64,000 bases of DNA from Ptychodera flava (lineage: Eukaryota; Hemichordata; Enteropneusta; Ptychoderidae). The DNA is taken from positions 20,240,872-20,304,871 of the forward strand of contig NW_027248277.1 of NCBI RefSeq assembly GCF_041260155.1, in the 5' to 3' direction. Position numbers and translations under genes: made by a program. This document shows, in pieces, positions 12,801-27,800 of this stretch (its first letter is position 1; each line of letters starts with the position of its first letter). The notes beneath the pieces were generated by a model. That model made no database searches and had not been told where the DNA came from. It saw only the letters and a list, made by a program, of their open reading frames with translations.

Positions 12801-15800
12801 TAGGTTGATTACTTCTAATTAATTCATCATATCAGGGAAAGAATGTCATGACTGGGGTTTCTATTCTGGCCCTTCAAATCAACAACGGTTTCATATGGTA
12901 AATTCAGACAAAGGAAAAATTTTTGAGTATGGAATTTAGTATAGCTGTTACCACTGGCAATAAAAAATTATATCTTTCTAGCACAGCTGTCAAATATAGC
13001 AATTTGCAGAATGATATGACCTTGTGACATGGGTGTGACTGATTGTTTGTTTACTGATCTGGCTCAGAGCAGTAAGCTTTTTTAAGGTCTTAAATTGAGG
13101 TTATACAGCTGTGCAAGGATCAGATATTGGTTGATCTGTCACTGTCCCCTCTACCTTGTTCTTGAAATTCTTACCTTGTTCACAGTGTGTTCCATTCCAT
13201 CCCATGGTACACCTGCATTCATATCTGCTGAGTTTATTCAGACACGTAGCACCATTCATACATGGGTTAGATGAACACTCATCGATTTCTACAAATGATT
13301 AAAAAAAATTCAAAATTTTTATATCCTGAACTTTAATAGTTCAATAATTTTGCATCTATTGTTGCTCATGTTTGATTGGAAACTCCAAAATGGCAGTGTG
13401 CTCTGGACACAGCTTTTGAAAAACAAGGGGGGTGGCTACCTTGCATAATGTACTAGATTTCCATGTTTTGCACAGTTATTAACATATGAGATCTGTCCAA
13501 AAACACAGGAGTGACCTATCCTTCCCTCAAAATCCCAACAAGAACTATGAAAAGGTGTGGGCAAGGATCGATAGTCATGTCTTCGAGTTACACATCAGGC
13601 AAATCTTAACCCTTTCACCACCATGGTTTGTCCCAAATCCATTGTTTTCTATGGTAAAGTTGGACCTGTATACAGGGAACTGGGGGTGAAAGGGTTATAG
13701 GAAACAATTTGTGTTCAGTCAAACAAATGCGTATTGCAAATGATCTTATTTGCTGTTTTTCTCACAAACTTTGAAGATTCTCCCGAATATAACAGTGTCA
13801 TCTAGTAGGATGGCATCCAAGTACTTCGAACTTGCTATTTCTCCTCGGTAACGTACCCCAAAGCAGTAATACAGTGCAGCCAGTGACAACATAAGCAGCT
13901 GGAGTCATTGACATCAATTTAACCATTTTAACACCATGGTTCAGCCTAAAAAAAATTGCTATCTATGTTGATCGTGGACTCGTTTACTGTGTATAAGGGG
14001 TGAACAGGTTAAAACACTGACCTGCACATATCTTGCCGTCACCACTATAGCCATCATGACAAGCACAGTGATAGCTGCCCTCGGTGTCAGTACAGTTGGC
14101 ATTCTCACTACAGTCATTCAAATCACGGCTGCTGCATTCATCAATATCTGTTGATTTAAATTTCAAAGAGTTGAAATTGAATTGGAGTGCCTGGAGAGAC
14201 GCTATGAAAACTCTGAGTCACATGTTTAAGGTCAAAAGGTCATGACCTTTGACATGTTCACAACCATCAAACTAGGCCTGCTATATCTATTGAGTTGAAT
14301 TACAAAGAAGAGTGGAAGTGCCTGGAAGAGACCCGGGAAAACTGATTCACATGTTGAGGTGAAAAGGTCATGACCTTTGACCTGTTCACACCCACTTCCC
14401 CTACTTGGCTTCACAATTGACCATTACCAAAGTAGTTAAATTTAAGAACAAGAATTTTTTAATCCCATCTTGAAATGTCATTCCAAAATGCAAATATACC
14501 AGTATATCTGCCATTTGAAAAAACTCTGAAGGTTTATGGCATGTGCCCTCGGTTGGTGACATAGGTCCATGTTCTTTGACCTCATTTCACTGACCTTGTA
14601 ACCCCTTATTCAACAATGGGCAGAAGTTCAATGAAGCTGTGTACCTTTCAGCCCCTTTGCCACAATGGTTTGGCCCAAACCCATTGTTATGATTGGTGAT
14701 TTTGGACCTGTTTACTGGGAATTAGGGGTGAGCATGTCAAGCCAGTGTGCATACAGGAGGTTCTCATGAGGTATGAATACTTTTAATGTCACATTTATCA
14801 ATTGTGGTCTGACACGTACAGACATTGCAGGGCATGTATATTGGTGAGGTAAGAATTTCAGTCAAACAAACAGGAGCTGCTCCTAATTAAGCCAGTATCA
14901 GTTGCTATTCATAAGTCATAAAACCCTCTTGAGAGAAAAAACATTTTTCAATTTACCAGGAGTGGTAGTGTACTGAAATTTCTAGACTTAAAATTGACAT
15001 GTACTCCATCCTGAGAATATTTGGGTATCTCAATATGACTAATGTACAGCATCTATCAGATTCAAATATCTGGTCAACTCATCTGCTCGTGGCGTTCAAA
15101 CCACATCAGAGGTTTCGTATCACAAATATACATGAATCAACATATTGTACATGTCACTCAAAACTGTGTATGTTTATACTTACTGTAAGTACAGTTTATG
15201 CCATTCCATCCGGACATACACACACATAAATAACCATTCACCTGGTCTATACACTGACCCCCATTATCACACGGACTTAGGACACAGTCATCAATATCTG
15301 TAATGTATAAAATGCACAGATTTATGAAAGTTTGTGAAATATTACATAAAAGATACCAATAAATAAATACATTTTATTCATGACAGTAACAATTACATGG
15401 CAATAACATAACAAACTTTCATTTCAACAGATAAGGGGAACTCTGAGGGTCACATTTAGTTTGTTCCACCCTTCCACCCCTATTTCGCTGTATATAAGCC
15501 CACCTTCCTAATGAAAGCAATTGGGACGTACCACTGTCTGTTTGTGAATGGGTAAATGAGAGGCGCTTTTCTTGGTGTCCATGGTAATTGTATCTATGTA
15601 AGAAATTCAATGCCGTCTCAATCCATTTCCTCTTTCTATGTAACATGATACTTTCAAAAGCTATGACATCGGTACGTACATGTACCAACTACTGAAAAAT
15701 GTCAGTCATTCAAAATATGATATCTTTAAGTAGCACATCCTGTTTGTGTGAAATATGGTGCTCTACGCAAGTGATACGAGAAACGCCCTTTCCTAAATGT

Positions 15801-18800
15801 ATGCAATTAAAGAAATATTGGTTTCGAAAATATTGTCTGCAAATGTTGACGGCTGTCTTCATGACTTAGTTTTGCTTCTGACAACTTTTCTGGTGATACA
15901 CTAGAAATGTACCTCATGTCACAGACCAAGCACGACCAAAACCAACCAAGATCATGTGATTTTTGTCAACCAATAGGAATGTGTCTTGGCAGTGTATTTG
16001 TGATCATGTGACTCAAGCCGACCAATGAGAACTCAGTATGTGTGCAGAGATTATTCAGCGATACCTACTATCACTACAGAACTCTCCTTCAAATCCAACA
16101 GGGCACTCACAAGTAAAGTTTCCATCAGTTTGATTACAAAGCCCGCCATTTTGACACGGAGACGACGAACACGGATCTATCAAGTTTAAAAATAAAGAAA
16201 AAGGAGACAAACCAAAGAGCGTTACACAATGAGATTTATCATAGGCCTGGGGTTCTATCAATGGCGTAAGTTGGAAATTGGGGTTTGAAGTCAGAAATTG
16301 ACGTTAACCCTTTGAGTGCTGTAATTGTTCCCACCAAAATTTTAGTGCAACATTTTTACCAAATTTTATGAATTTTTCTGTAATTTTTCGATAATTTTGG
16401 ACCAATTGGACATCACATTTCATTGGCTACAGTTTGTCATCAAAATTTTGACAAAAATCTGAAAAAAATTGACAGGAATACATTTTCTAAAGGTGACAAA
16501 AATTGACTTTGGCGCTCAAAGGGCTAAATATGAAAATGTACATGCATATGTTGTGATTTTGCATGAATTCTGACATTGAATTCGCATCTTGAAAACTTAA
16601 GAATCTGCAAAATAAATTAATGCATGCACGTCATTCTTCTATGACAGTCTAACTGTGTAAACTATAATCGGGCATAACTAAATGCATGTAAATCTAAGAA
16701 ACGCGTAAATAAAACAATGTATAATGTGAGACCACGTTATTACAAATTTTTCATTGGGAGAAAGACAATTTAGTGGTGTACTGATTATAGAAATAACATA
16801 TCAGTGCTGGATAAGAAAATTAAAGTTAATATGTTAGTAAATAAATACGTGTGCATACAATGTTGTGATTTGTTTGACAAAAAGTCTATGTGTGCATACA
16901 ATGTTGTGACTTGTTGACAAAAAGTCAGAGTTAAGTAGTGAATCTCAGAACATGACCAAATTTTCTAGAAAGGTAAAATGCGCCTCGGCAACAGATATTC
17001 AGACTCAAACTTTTGCAATTTTTTTGTTGTCAACCACTTGTGGGGGCTCACTTTTAAGCTCTTCGAGTAACAAAATTTTCACCAGCTGGTTTTTGTGAAA
17101 TCGAAAATTCAATTTCCTCATAAAGTTAACACAGGAATGGCGGCCATTTTGAATTTGAAGTGTCAGTAAAAGTTAATTTCAGTGTTTATCATATACCCAT
17201 GCCCATATTGCTACATTCTAGTGACGTTCAACGTAAAATATCAGCCGTGATATTTCACGGTAAACGTCGAGATATGCACGATGAACGTCATCAGTTTTAG
17301 AGTTTTCCCGAACTACATTAGCAGTTTGTTGGTAAACAACGTAAACAACAAAATGGCTGCCGCTCCCCGCCTGCGAAGCGATGTCGCCGACGTAAAAACT
17401 TGAAGGGCTTCGAGGAACACGGGTATTTCTGGTTGCAAAATACGGAAATATCACGTTGAGTCTTGAAATGTTTTCCATGGTATTTTTTGGTCAAGTTCTA
17501 GCAAACATTCTGCCGTTCGCACGGCGCCGGCACTGTGCACGGTCTCCACCGAACAGGTAGTGAGCGCGTGGCGTGACAGCGATGTCGCGCGCGCGCGACG
17601 ACTGTTGACATGGCAACTCTAAAGGTAAACTAACAAAATGGCGTCCCCTCTCCGCGCGAGCTCCGTGCCGTACGACGATCGAAATCAGGATAGATTTAAA
17701 GCTGAGCAGTTTTTGATCGGTTACAGTTGTAATAGCATATTGCACCTTAAAATGTTCCATCTGTATGACGATTTTTGTATCCCGGTGTCTTTCTTCTTGG
17801 GTTTCATTGAGATATGGACGACTTGCAGCGATGTCGCGCGTGATGTTGACATCTTCGTCGTATACTTTATGAATGAAGCCTGTTCACATAAACATTCTGA
17901 TATTTATGCGCAAGGCGTAATAAAGTGAAGCCTCAAAATTAAAGGTTTTTCGTTCTATTAGTAAAAATTCCCTAAAATTAAGGGCATGGGTATATGATAA
18001 ATCGGTTATTACCCAATATCGCCTGTTCCTTGTGTCGTATCAGCATTCGTGTCATTTGTGCTGCGTCAGACACTCGACTTCGTCTCGTGTCTGACGCAGC
18101 ACAAATGACACTCATGCTGATACGACACAGGAACAGGCGATATTGGGTAATAACCTCTTAATGTTTATCTATTCTGCACACTGACCGCTGATTTTTATTC
18201 GTGTATTCAAATGGGAGTCATTTGCACATTGTTTTTGGAAGATTTTAGTAAAAGTTTAAGTCAATTTGAGGCACGCACTACCTTAAAAGAAAAAGAAACA
18301 TTGTACATGTAAATCTACAAAAACAAATATGTCAATGTGTAATAAGATGTAGGTTATGAATACTACACAAGACACTGACAGTGAGTGGAAATTGAGAGGA
18401 TGATCTGAAATAAAACACAGCCAGTGAAGCCTATGAACTGAACAAAAAATGGAGAATGCTGGACCAATATCGAAATATTTACAAATTTGCATAATCCTAG
18501 GGTCCAACGTTTAGAAACTCAAACTTGTTACTTGAAATTTGGAAAAATCGTGGTAAGTGTAAAGAAAACTTGAATTAATAATTGTCACAATATATTAAAC
18601 AAATATGTTACCATGTGAATGATATAAAAAGAAAATTATGCACAGCCAAAGAGCAAATTACTGACCATGCAATGTGTTGTGGTACAATGGTTATCAATGG
18701 GGACGTATGCTGCAATTGCAAAATTAAAAGAATGTGTTGCCATGGAAACGTGTTGCTATTGACGACTGCTCGAGATCAGTAGGTTAGTACACAAACAGGA

Positions 18801-21800
18801 TGCATGAACATGTAATGAGTGTATAACTGCCACAGACACATACAAAGTTGATATACAGTGTCATTTCGTTACATTCCATACAGACCATAAAGTGTGGTTG
18901 TGACTTCAGTCGTGACTAACACTGGCTCTTCAGTGCTTCCATGGTCATTCGCTTCTCCTTCCATGGTAATAGTTGCCATAGTGTCTGATTCTTCAGTAGC
19001 ATCTTCTCTTGGTATCTCTGATGTTGCCATGGAAATATTTGTCGTGGCAACCACTGCTTCCTGGGAACCAGTGCTGTGATTCCCTAGTGTAAATGCTGAA
19101 AAAGATGAGTCAGTTACTGGTTGCTCTGTTGTTTCTGCTTCCTCATCATCGTTATCATCGTTGTCATGGTTTTCATCGGTGCTGATGAGATTCTCAGATG
19201 AGGAATTTTGATTTGATGGCATGGCGGCTTCAATGGTGTCAATATTTGCGAGTCCTGCCGCACTGCTTGCTGGGTTACTTTCAGTGGTCGGCATTGTCGC
19301 ATCAAAAGCCGTTCCTACAGATGTTTCGGTAAAACTCTCTGATGAAGAATAGGTGTTTGTTTCGTTGTTGATTTCAATGAATCCTTGTGGTTTGGCTGTT
19401 GATGATGACAGGGGAGTGTTAAGATGAATGGTTGACTGTGATTTTTGAGTTTTATCTACTCTAGTGCTGTTCTCATCTGCAAAGCCAGACATGGCGGTAG
19501 TGACCTCAGATTCATGCAATGGTGGGGTCACGTCAATTGTGTCATTTCGGGGCCGCACAGCGAATTCAGGTACCGCAGTGGGTTGTACAATATCAATGGT
19601 GTCATTTCGGGGACGAGCGGTGAACTTGGGAGCTGCAGTGTTTCGCATTCTATGTTGTGATGTTGTACTTTCGTCGACGACGCTTGGTGATGAGGGCATG
19701 CGAGGTCAGATGCCTCTGTGTGTCGCGCATGCGACGTTGTCTCGACTGAAGGTGTATCTGTTATCAGCTGCTGTGTAGGGGCAGATGAACTGCTGTTTTT
19801 GCATAGTCTGTTGCCATGGTGATGTCAGATAAGCTGTGTTAGTACTTTGCTGGTTTGTGGAACCTGATTGTCGAGTGATATGTTGCGTTGTCAGTTGTGA
19901 TGGTGACGATGTTTGTGTCGGTTCAACGACCAGTTCGCTACTCATACCAGTTAGCTGCGTAGCAGGCTCTGTTGTTTCAGCATGGTGATGTGACGATGAT
20001 CTCGCGGTGTCGGCCGCATCGCTATTTAAAAGAATCTCTGAACCAGATACTGTTGTGTATTGAGTAACTTCATTGTCTGGCTGTGTTGATGCCTCTGCAA
20101 CACTCTGCTGGTCTGCCATGCGGGACAACGTGGTGCGCTGCGTCAACTCAAGCACTGGTGTTACGGTATCTACAATAGTGTGGTGCTGATCAACAGCCTC
20201 AGTTTGTAAGGTGCGTTGCAGTGAATTGTGCGACGGTCGTGACGCCGTCTCCCTTTCTCCCTCTCCTTCAGAAGAGTCATGCGAGGGCGTTGTCATGAGA
20301 CCGTTATACTCATTTGACCACAAGTCTCTTTGTTGAAAGCTGAGCAAAATTTTTGAAATTTCTGGAAGTCTAGATCTAAATTCATGGTGAGGGTTGTGAG
20401 TACTGCTAGAACTAGGTGAACTACTTTGTGCATTTTGTGCTGTTGACAAAATATGGTCTGCTTCCTGAGTCAGCCTTGACTGGGCTGTTGTCACGGCAAC
20501 TGTACCTGGAATGGGAGAGTTTTGGAAAGGGGTGTTTGTACCTGCGTGATGTGACTCACTGTTGGCCGTTTGGCTTCCTGGGAAAGAAAATAATGAAAAA
20601 GAGTGTTTTACAAATACATGACGCAGAAGAAGTTGTATAAAGCCCAAAATATATAATCTGTGCTGTTCTGATAACATGGTTTTCAAAAATAGGGTAGGTA
20701 CATGTACATGTAAGTCGGCATGAATTTTTTTCAAAACTATTTTAAATTAAATATGCATTTTTCAGGGGTTCAGGGCTGTCAAACACTGGCCACAAATTTT
20801 CAAGAAAAATGTACTATCACACACATAAAAGGAAAAATACATAAAAGACATTCTCGTTCAAGCTAAAATTAAATGCCAAGTAACGAGCGCGTGATTTTAC
20901 GTTGTTTTCTTTCTTTTTTTTTCCTTCTGTGTTTGTGTAGCTCTAAAGAGTTTAGGGTTAGCAGGTTAAAAAAAAGGGTAGGTTGGGTTATCGGAACAGC
21001 ACATTTTTATTTTGTTCGGCCTAATAGAATATCCTTTCTGATTTTACTGTGACCACTTTGTAATCAGCACTTGATTTCCCAAATAAATATATTCCTTTAC
21101 AAAAGTGTGTAAACAAGAAATTGGTGCGGAGTGTACAACCAAGAATTCAGTATGCAAATTGCATGATGATTGATTTATTATCAATGGGGAAATATTTTTT
21201 CCCGAAAATCACGAACAATATCCTAGATACTACCAGTAATTTTAAGCAAATGGAAGAGTAACACTTTTGTTCCTTTAGTTGTTTTACAAACCAGGAAAAT
21301 CTTCCACTGTAGTTGCATCGTTACTGATGACTTGGAGTTTAGATCTGACATACTATCCACAATAAAACTAGAGGCACTGCATATGCAGGCAGTGTTTAGA
21401 GAACAAATTCTGAACATTTCCACATGCTCCTGGAAATTAAAACAAAAAAATATGCCCCCCCCCCACAAAAATGTCCTGTAATTGCTGCAATATCACAAGA
21501 GCAAGCGACAATTCTGAGGAACAATTTGCATCTTTTTCTTGGCTTTATTATATAACCACTTTGTGCATGTCAATCTCAAGTTTGTGTTTTACTCCCCAGA
21601 GCATGTTGCTCAGTAGATCACCTTGTCGACCATAACAATACAGTCTACACATCGTTGTACAGACTGTGTTGACAAGCTGAATGCTGTGTATCTAAATCAG
21701 GGCTCGAAATTAGCGGTAGTCCCGCGTCCACAGACTACCAACTTTTCCCTGGGGCTACCAAAGTCCATGAAATGGTAGCCCACGTGGACTACCAAAGCCT

Positions 21801-24800
21801 GGGACAAATGCTTGGCGTGCGATGTCCGTCACTTTGGGACGAGCTAAATGCAGTCAACAAGCAGTTGCATTCGTTTGAAACAATTATCCTTTCATCTGTG
21901 AAGAGTTTTTTCTGGTGACTATAACAATTTTCACTGCTATGTTATTGCTTTCACAAGATGCAGAGCGTTTGATACTAGAATGTTGAGTTGCTTTTCCGTG
22001 CAGTCTTTGCATGCCAGTTCACACTATGCTGTTGATCGACAGCATACAAGACGTACTTGTGTAAAGTTTTGGGGTTTTGATGCTGAAATTTTACAAAACT
22101 GTACTTCTTTATCCAGAGATTATGTTATCAGTTTGATTTGAAGTAGTAATATAAAACACTGTGTCAGTTAAGCTTGGAAATCGTGTCTGAGTTTCGCTGT
22201 CTTTTATCTATGGTTGTCGATCAGTATCAATGTATAACGGTCTGTATGGAGAGACTCGGGTGTAACAAGGCATGCCAGTTCATAAGATCATAAAAATTTT
22301 TTTTTCTTTTTTTTTACTCAAGTTACAAGTTCTTTGGATGTATAAGCCGATTTTGAAAGTGATAGAAAGAGTTAAAAATGTACATAAATTAGCATAAATT
22401 AAGCGTTCTTGACACATAACATGGGGTTTTTCGAGTGGAAGCCCCTAGTTTTACTGCTTTTTTGTGTTGCTGAACCGGGGGCTTATACTTGGACGAGTAC
22501 AGTATCCCTAAACTAAAATATTCATGGACTACCAGCCATTGTCGCTGGGCTACCAACTTCAGAAAATGGTAGCCCAAGTGGACTACCAGGGTAAAAAGTT
22601 AATTTCGAGCCCTGTAAATACATGCGTTGGGGAACAGAACAAAAAAACTGTAGTTGACATTAACGACAAAAATAGCCTAGATATCATCAAAAGTAACAGC
22701 TATTGACATTTTAATAAATATATAATGAAAGTTTTGTATCATGAAATGAAATGAAAAGTGAAATTCTATTGAGATAATTAAATTTCTAAAGAGCATTTGT
22801 CAAAACGTCAAACATATGGACGCACATATATACTACAACCTTTGCCAGTGAATTTACAAAATACACCTTTCCATGGAAGTTATATCAATATGCTGGCAAT
22901 TAAAATACACACACACATACCGGTATATATGTACACACATTTGGTACTTAGAGTTACACATACACTGACAGTGTTTCCGCTGCCGTTCGCCAATTAGGCA
23001 ATTGGCGAATGGAATGGTCCATTTGGCGAATTTTTTTGAAGACCAGTTCGCCAGCCTGGCGAATCCAAATTCCTAATGCGGAAGTGTTGAGTCATTGCCA
23101 CTGTTTTCCCTCTTGGCATAAGGGTTTAAAAATGGGTGGTATTGCGCACGCTCTGTTGACTTTTAAACAATAGTCTAGGGGTTTAAGCTGAACGTCGCTG
23201 AAACGTTTTTAATGACCCGCCATGATTGATTTGAATAGCACACATGGTGCATTGACGGGTCGCTTACATAATGACCTCTTACGGACAGAAAAGCAGCCGA
23301 CACTGATCAAAGTTCAATAGGGCCAGCAGAATGCAACCCGATAGCCAGAGACCCTGAATCACTACCGGTAAACTCTCAGTCACTGGCGAGCTCCACTGTC
23401 TGTACAAGTGAAAGCGGCAAGAAACGCTAGAAAACGTGACCAAGGGCAGTGTTGAGAAGAAACGTAAATTACAGGAGGAATGGTTTGTCGAATTCCCTTG
23501 GTTGATTTTTGAGAATTTAGAGAAAGACAAACAAATGTTTTTCTGTAAAGTGTGCCAATCAGCAGGGCAGAACAATATTTTGACATCTGGTCGGTCATAT
23601 GAAGTTTTTAAAAAAGACAACTTCACCAAACATGAACGCACTGCAGGGCACAGACTGGCGAGTAATTTTACTGTAGCCTACAGCCACCAAAGCAAAAACT
23701 GTCGACAGATTAATGAGGATTGCAATTGTAGGCCCTGATATCGAGCAATTTGACTTTCAAAACAGAGCTTTCACTGTTTGGTCAAATATGAAAGACAGAA
23801 GAATATTTTGTTCTGGTGTACTTTGTAAACTAAATGAACATGAAGCATCAAGTATACCTTTTAGAGAAGGACTTGTGGAAAAGCTGAATGCTTTTTTTAT
23901 AGAGATCATGGATTGTGAAAGTGAATCACTGGCTCTAGATCTGTCCAAGAAAGTATCTTGATCTGTCAGTGTGGGGACAGTGTTCAACAATGTGTTGATA
24001 CAGTATCTTGACGAACGAGAAATAAAAAGTTGTTCACATGACTGTGTTAAAAATATGTGTGTGTACATTTGTATGTTGTTTTCTTTGAAATATACCACTG
24101 TAATCTCCCCAGAGCATTAAAAAGCATTAAAAATCATTACCATAACAATTGCATGTATTGTTATGCAAATTAGCCAATATATGATTTCTTTTCCTGGGGA
24201 AAACTCTGTGGGCACGCTCATACTGAAACATTTTGGTTGCTAAATGGTGGCTAATCAGTTTTGATGCTAATTAGCCAGTATGGCTAACAGAAAAAATTAG
24301 CCAGAGGAAACACTGCACTGGTTCGCACTCAAAATTATGTAATACGTATAGTATGTAATACATATACATTGTATGTGTGTATATCTATGTATATGTATGT
24401 TAGTACAACAAAAGAAAGTTTGGTGCCTTCCCTTACGGTCAACATGCTTTTGGAGGCAGAAATGGGAATTTTTAAAACGACATCTCTGAGTGACAATAGG
24501 TGTCTCATTTTGGAATGGAGCCAAAAATACTCCCTACACGACAGACCAATTGTTTTCTTATCAATGTATATCTGAAACTTGTCAATCCTTAATTATTTTT
24601 TGGAACAAAAGATTAATTTACAGATCAAAGTCTATGGTCAGATTTTATTTGTAATACTAATTACCTACAAGTCGCTCAATTACTTCAAATTACCAAGTTA
24701 TTATTCTCCAACAATGGATCATTGATTTGCTTTAACAAATATCAGATTACACTTTCAATTACGCACAGTGTGTCCCACACACAGGGTTCATTAAATGTAT

Positions 24801-27800
24801 CACAGTTGGCTAGACACACTTGTAGTAGTTATGTCACCGCTGAGTACACACACATACAGTAATAGAGAAAATTATTCCGTTTATTTATAGCAGTTGTAGA
24901 GTATGTAACTGGATTCCTCTCTTCTCAAAAATCTATTTCTCACATCCTGTAATTTGTGCTCGGAGCTGGCTGAAATGATCTCATTTGTGAAGCGGAAATG
25001 AAGGCGTGCTTTGGTTTTCAATGGTGAGGTTGGACCGATGTACAAGGAAATGAAGGTGTTCACCACTGTGCTGTGGTTTAAACCCATTGTTTTCAATGGT
25101 GAGGTTGGACCTATGTACAGGGAAATGAAGGTGTTCACCACTGTGCTGTGGTTTAAACCCATTGTTTTCAATGGTGAGGTTGGACCTATGTACAGGGAAA
25201 TGAAGGTGTTCACCACTGTGCTGTGGTTTAACACCATTGTTTTCAATGGTGAGGTTGGACCTATGTACAGGGAATGAAGGTGTTCACCACTGTGCTGTGG
25301 TTTAACCCCATTGTTTTCAATGGTGAGGTTGGACCGATGTACAGGGAAATGAAGGTGTTCACCGCTGTGCTGTGGTTTAACACCATTGTTCTCAATGGTG
25401 AGGTTGGACCTATGTACAGGGAAATAAAAGTGTTCACCGCTGTGCTGTGGTTTAACACCATTGTTCTCAATGCCGAGGTCGGACCTGTGTGTGATTAAAA
25501 TGTGCTTTCAATTTGCAATTTTGCATTACACTGTACTAGCAGCAAAGAATATCATTTCTATTTTTACCTTAGATCCCTATTCTTCGTGAATAGATTCACC
25601 CAAACCAGGTTCAGCCATTGTGGTGTACCAAAGTTTGCAGGAAAGGAGGAGTTGGGACTAAAACTGTAGATCAATGTAAATGTTGTGGACCTTATTATTT
25701 TGAGGCTCAGAACTCTGACTTGAAGCATTTTATATTCCATACTAAATGAAATTACATATGGCATTTATTTAAACATTTCAAATCACAAGAAAATCTAGTT
25801 TTCAAATGATGAGATTTTTAAACACAAATTTCAATTTAGTATGGAATGAGATATGACTCCTAAAAGGCATATTTGACTTTAAAAAGCAATATTTTATTCC
25901 CAAAAGCCATATTTGACCATGTGTTTTTTGTGGAATTGAAACACTGAGTAAAAAATGCCACTACTAGGATTGGTGGGAAGTATCTTGACAGAGTGAGTTG
26001 TAGCCGTTTCAGTGCTGTCATTTTTCCCACCAAAATTTTTGTGCAACATTTTACTAATTCTTATGGATATTTCTGTAATTTTTCAGATCATTTTGGATCA
26101 AACGGGGATAACTTTTCATCGCCTACACTTTCTGATCAAAATTTTGGGAAAAATCTGAATAACAAATATTGTGTGTTACATTTTATAAGGGCAACAAAAA
26201 TTGATTCCCAATCCTGCAAGACACTGTCTGCACTTCCACATCTACCACGTCAGTAAAAAAGCTTTATTGAGCCAAATCCAATACGTGTTGTACTTTCACC
26301 TAGTACTTGTGATGGTATGTAATGGCTGGTTTGGTCACAAAAAATTGTTTAAAGAGGCCATCAAATACTCAAATTTTTCACAAAATGCAACATGTGAGAC
26401 CTGTATTGCCTTGCAAGTGTAACAAACTTGACCTGATGGCATGATGGTGACATACAAACTTGGCGATATAAGGAATAATGTACTGTGGCGATATAAGGAA
26501 TAATGTACGACAAAACGACTGTGGGAAAATGTTTCATGGTAATACAGGTGCTAATATGACAGACTTTTTTCATTCAATATTGTTTTCATTTTGCTAGTGC
26601 ACACAATATTTATATCTTTCTCTCTATGACTAAAAATACACAATTTCCTTCTGCCACATTGTTAAGTAGAGGTGTTTGCTATCTCCCTCCTGTTCAGCGT
26701 TATTTTACCCCTAAACATTTACCTCCTTTACAGGTATGATGTACAGGAAAGTCTTATGATTGTTTCAAGAAAACATAATCTAGTGATCTAGTGCTGTCCA
26801 AGTTAAATAGTATCAGCCCCAGACAAAACTCAAAAAATTTCATAATACTTTGAAGTGCTTATACCACAATTCCAACTACAAAGTCAACTCACTGGGAATA
26901 GGGCCAGTGTTTCCAGGGGACAATTTTACTGGTCAGGGAAAAAAAATTCAGGTGATCTGACATGTCTTTACCCTACCTCATGGAATTTTTTTGCAATTAT
27001 CAAAACTATCACAAGTATTTATTTTTCATCTATTAACTCTTGTCTTGATTATCTCCAGCGATAAAATATATCATAAATGCATTCCCTGTCAAACTAATTT
27101 GTTTTGAAGAGTGATGTACAGAAAATATTTTCTTTGCTAAAAATTTGAACCTTTCAGAACAACTTTTTACTGTAATGGTTTTAAACATATTGTTTCATTT
27201 ACTACAACAACATCAAACTTATACTCACGATATTGCACCTAAATATCAGTTAGGAAGCCATACATTCATAGGAGGGTCGAAGCCAAAGGGTCCTGTCCTA
27301 CAGCTGGAGGTCCCCTCCCCCGAACGTTACGTATCTGAATTCATTGATATGCAGTAAGGTTCTTTTGTTGGTCTTCCCATTTATTAACATGTGAAAAGCG
27401 CGACTTAATCCCTTTTGTCAACCGGCTAGCCACCTTTAGACCGCAATGTAAACACGGAATTTCCTACTGTCCGGCCACTTCCTCGCTATAAACAACACAA
27501 CACTCGTCAATGGATGGCGTTTTAATAATCTGTTATCACCTTTTCAAAGATTATTAATGACTTGCCAACACTCGAGTTTGCCTCCTTCAAGCTGAGTACC
27601 TGTACGTGCCCCATTACAACACACATTGTGTCGTAGTACTTCCCAATGTTGTGTATAGCCGTTTTAATTAACCGTCACCGATGAGGCTTCAATGGCGGTA
27701 TTACAGAGGACTTATCGTGTAATACTGGTTAACCAGCTGCTAATACCTTCCACGTTTGCATTGACGGCCTAATCTTACAACCTACAGCTTTATTCCTTTG

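Noticed and set aside
17380..17660. CpG-rich stretch as a possible promoter
   Set aside because: It lies inside a TIR-bounded element within an intron of the mucin-like gene, so the composition probably belongs to the element.
18894..19778. Plus-strand open frames over the mucin exon
   Set aside because: Antisense of the Ser/Thr-rich coding exon; composition is explained by the minus strand.
25010..25495. Regular repeats that could suggest a CRISPR array
   Set aside because: Repeats are contiguous with a 75-bp period and no unique spacers, in an animal intron. It is a minisatellite derived from a dispersed repeat.
27145..27357. Plus-strand open frame ending at a donor-like ATGCA-GTAAGG
   Set aside because: Moderately coding-like at its end, but no recognisable domain, no clear acceptor and no partner exon on the plus strand; not listed as a gene.
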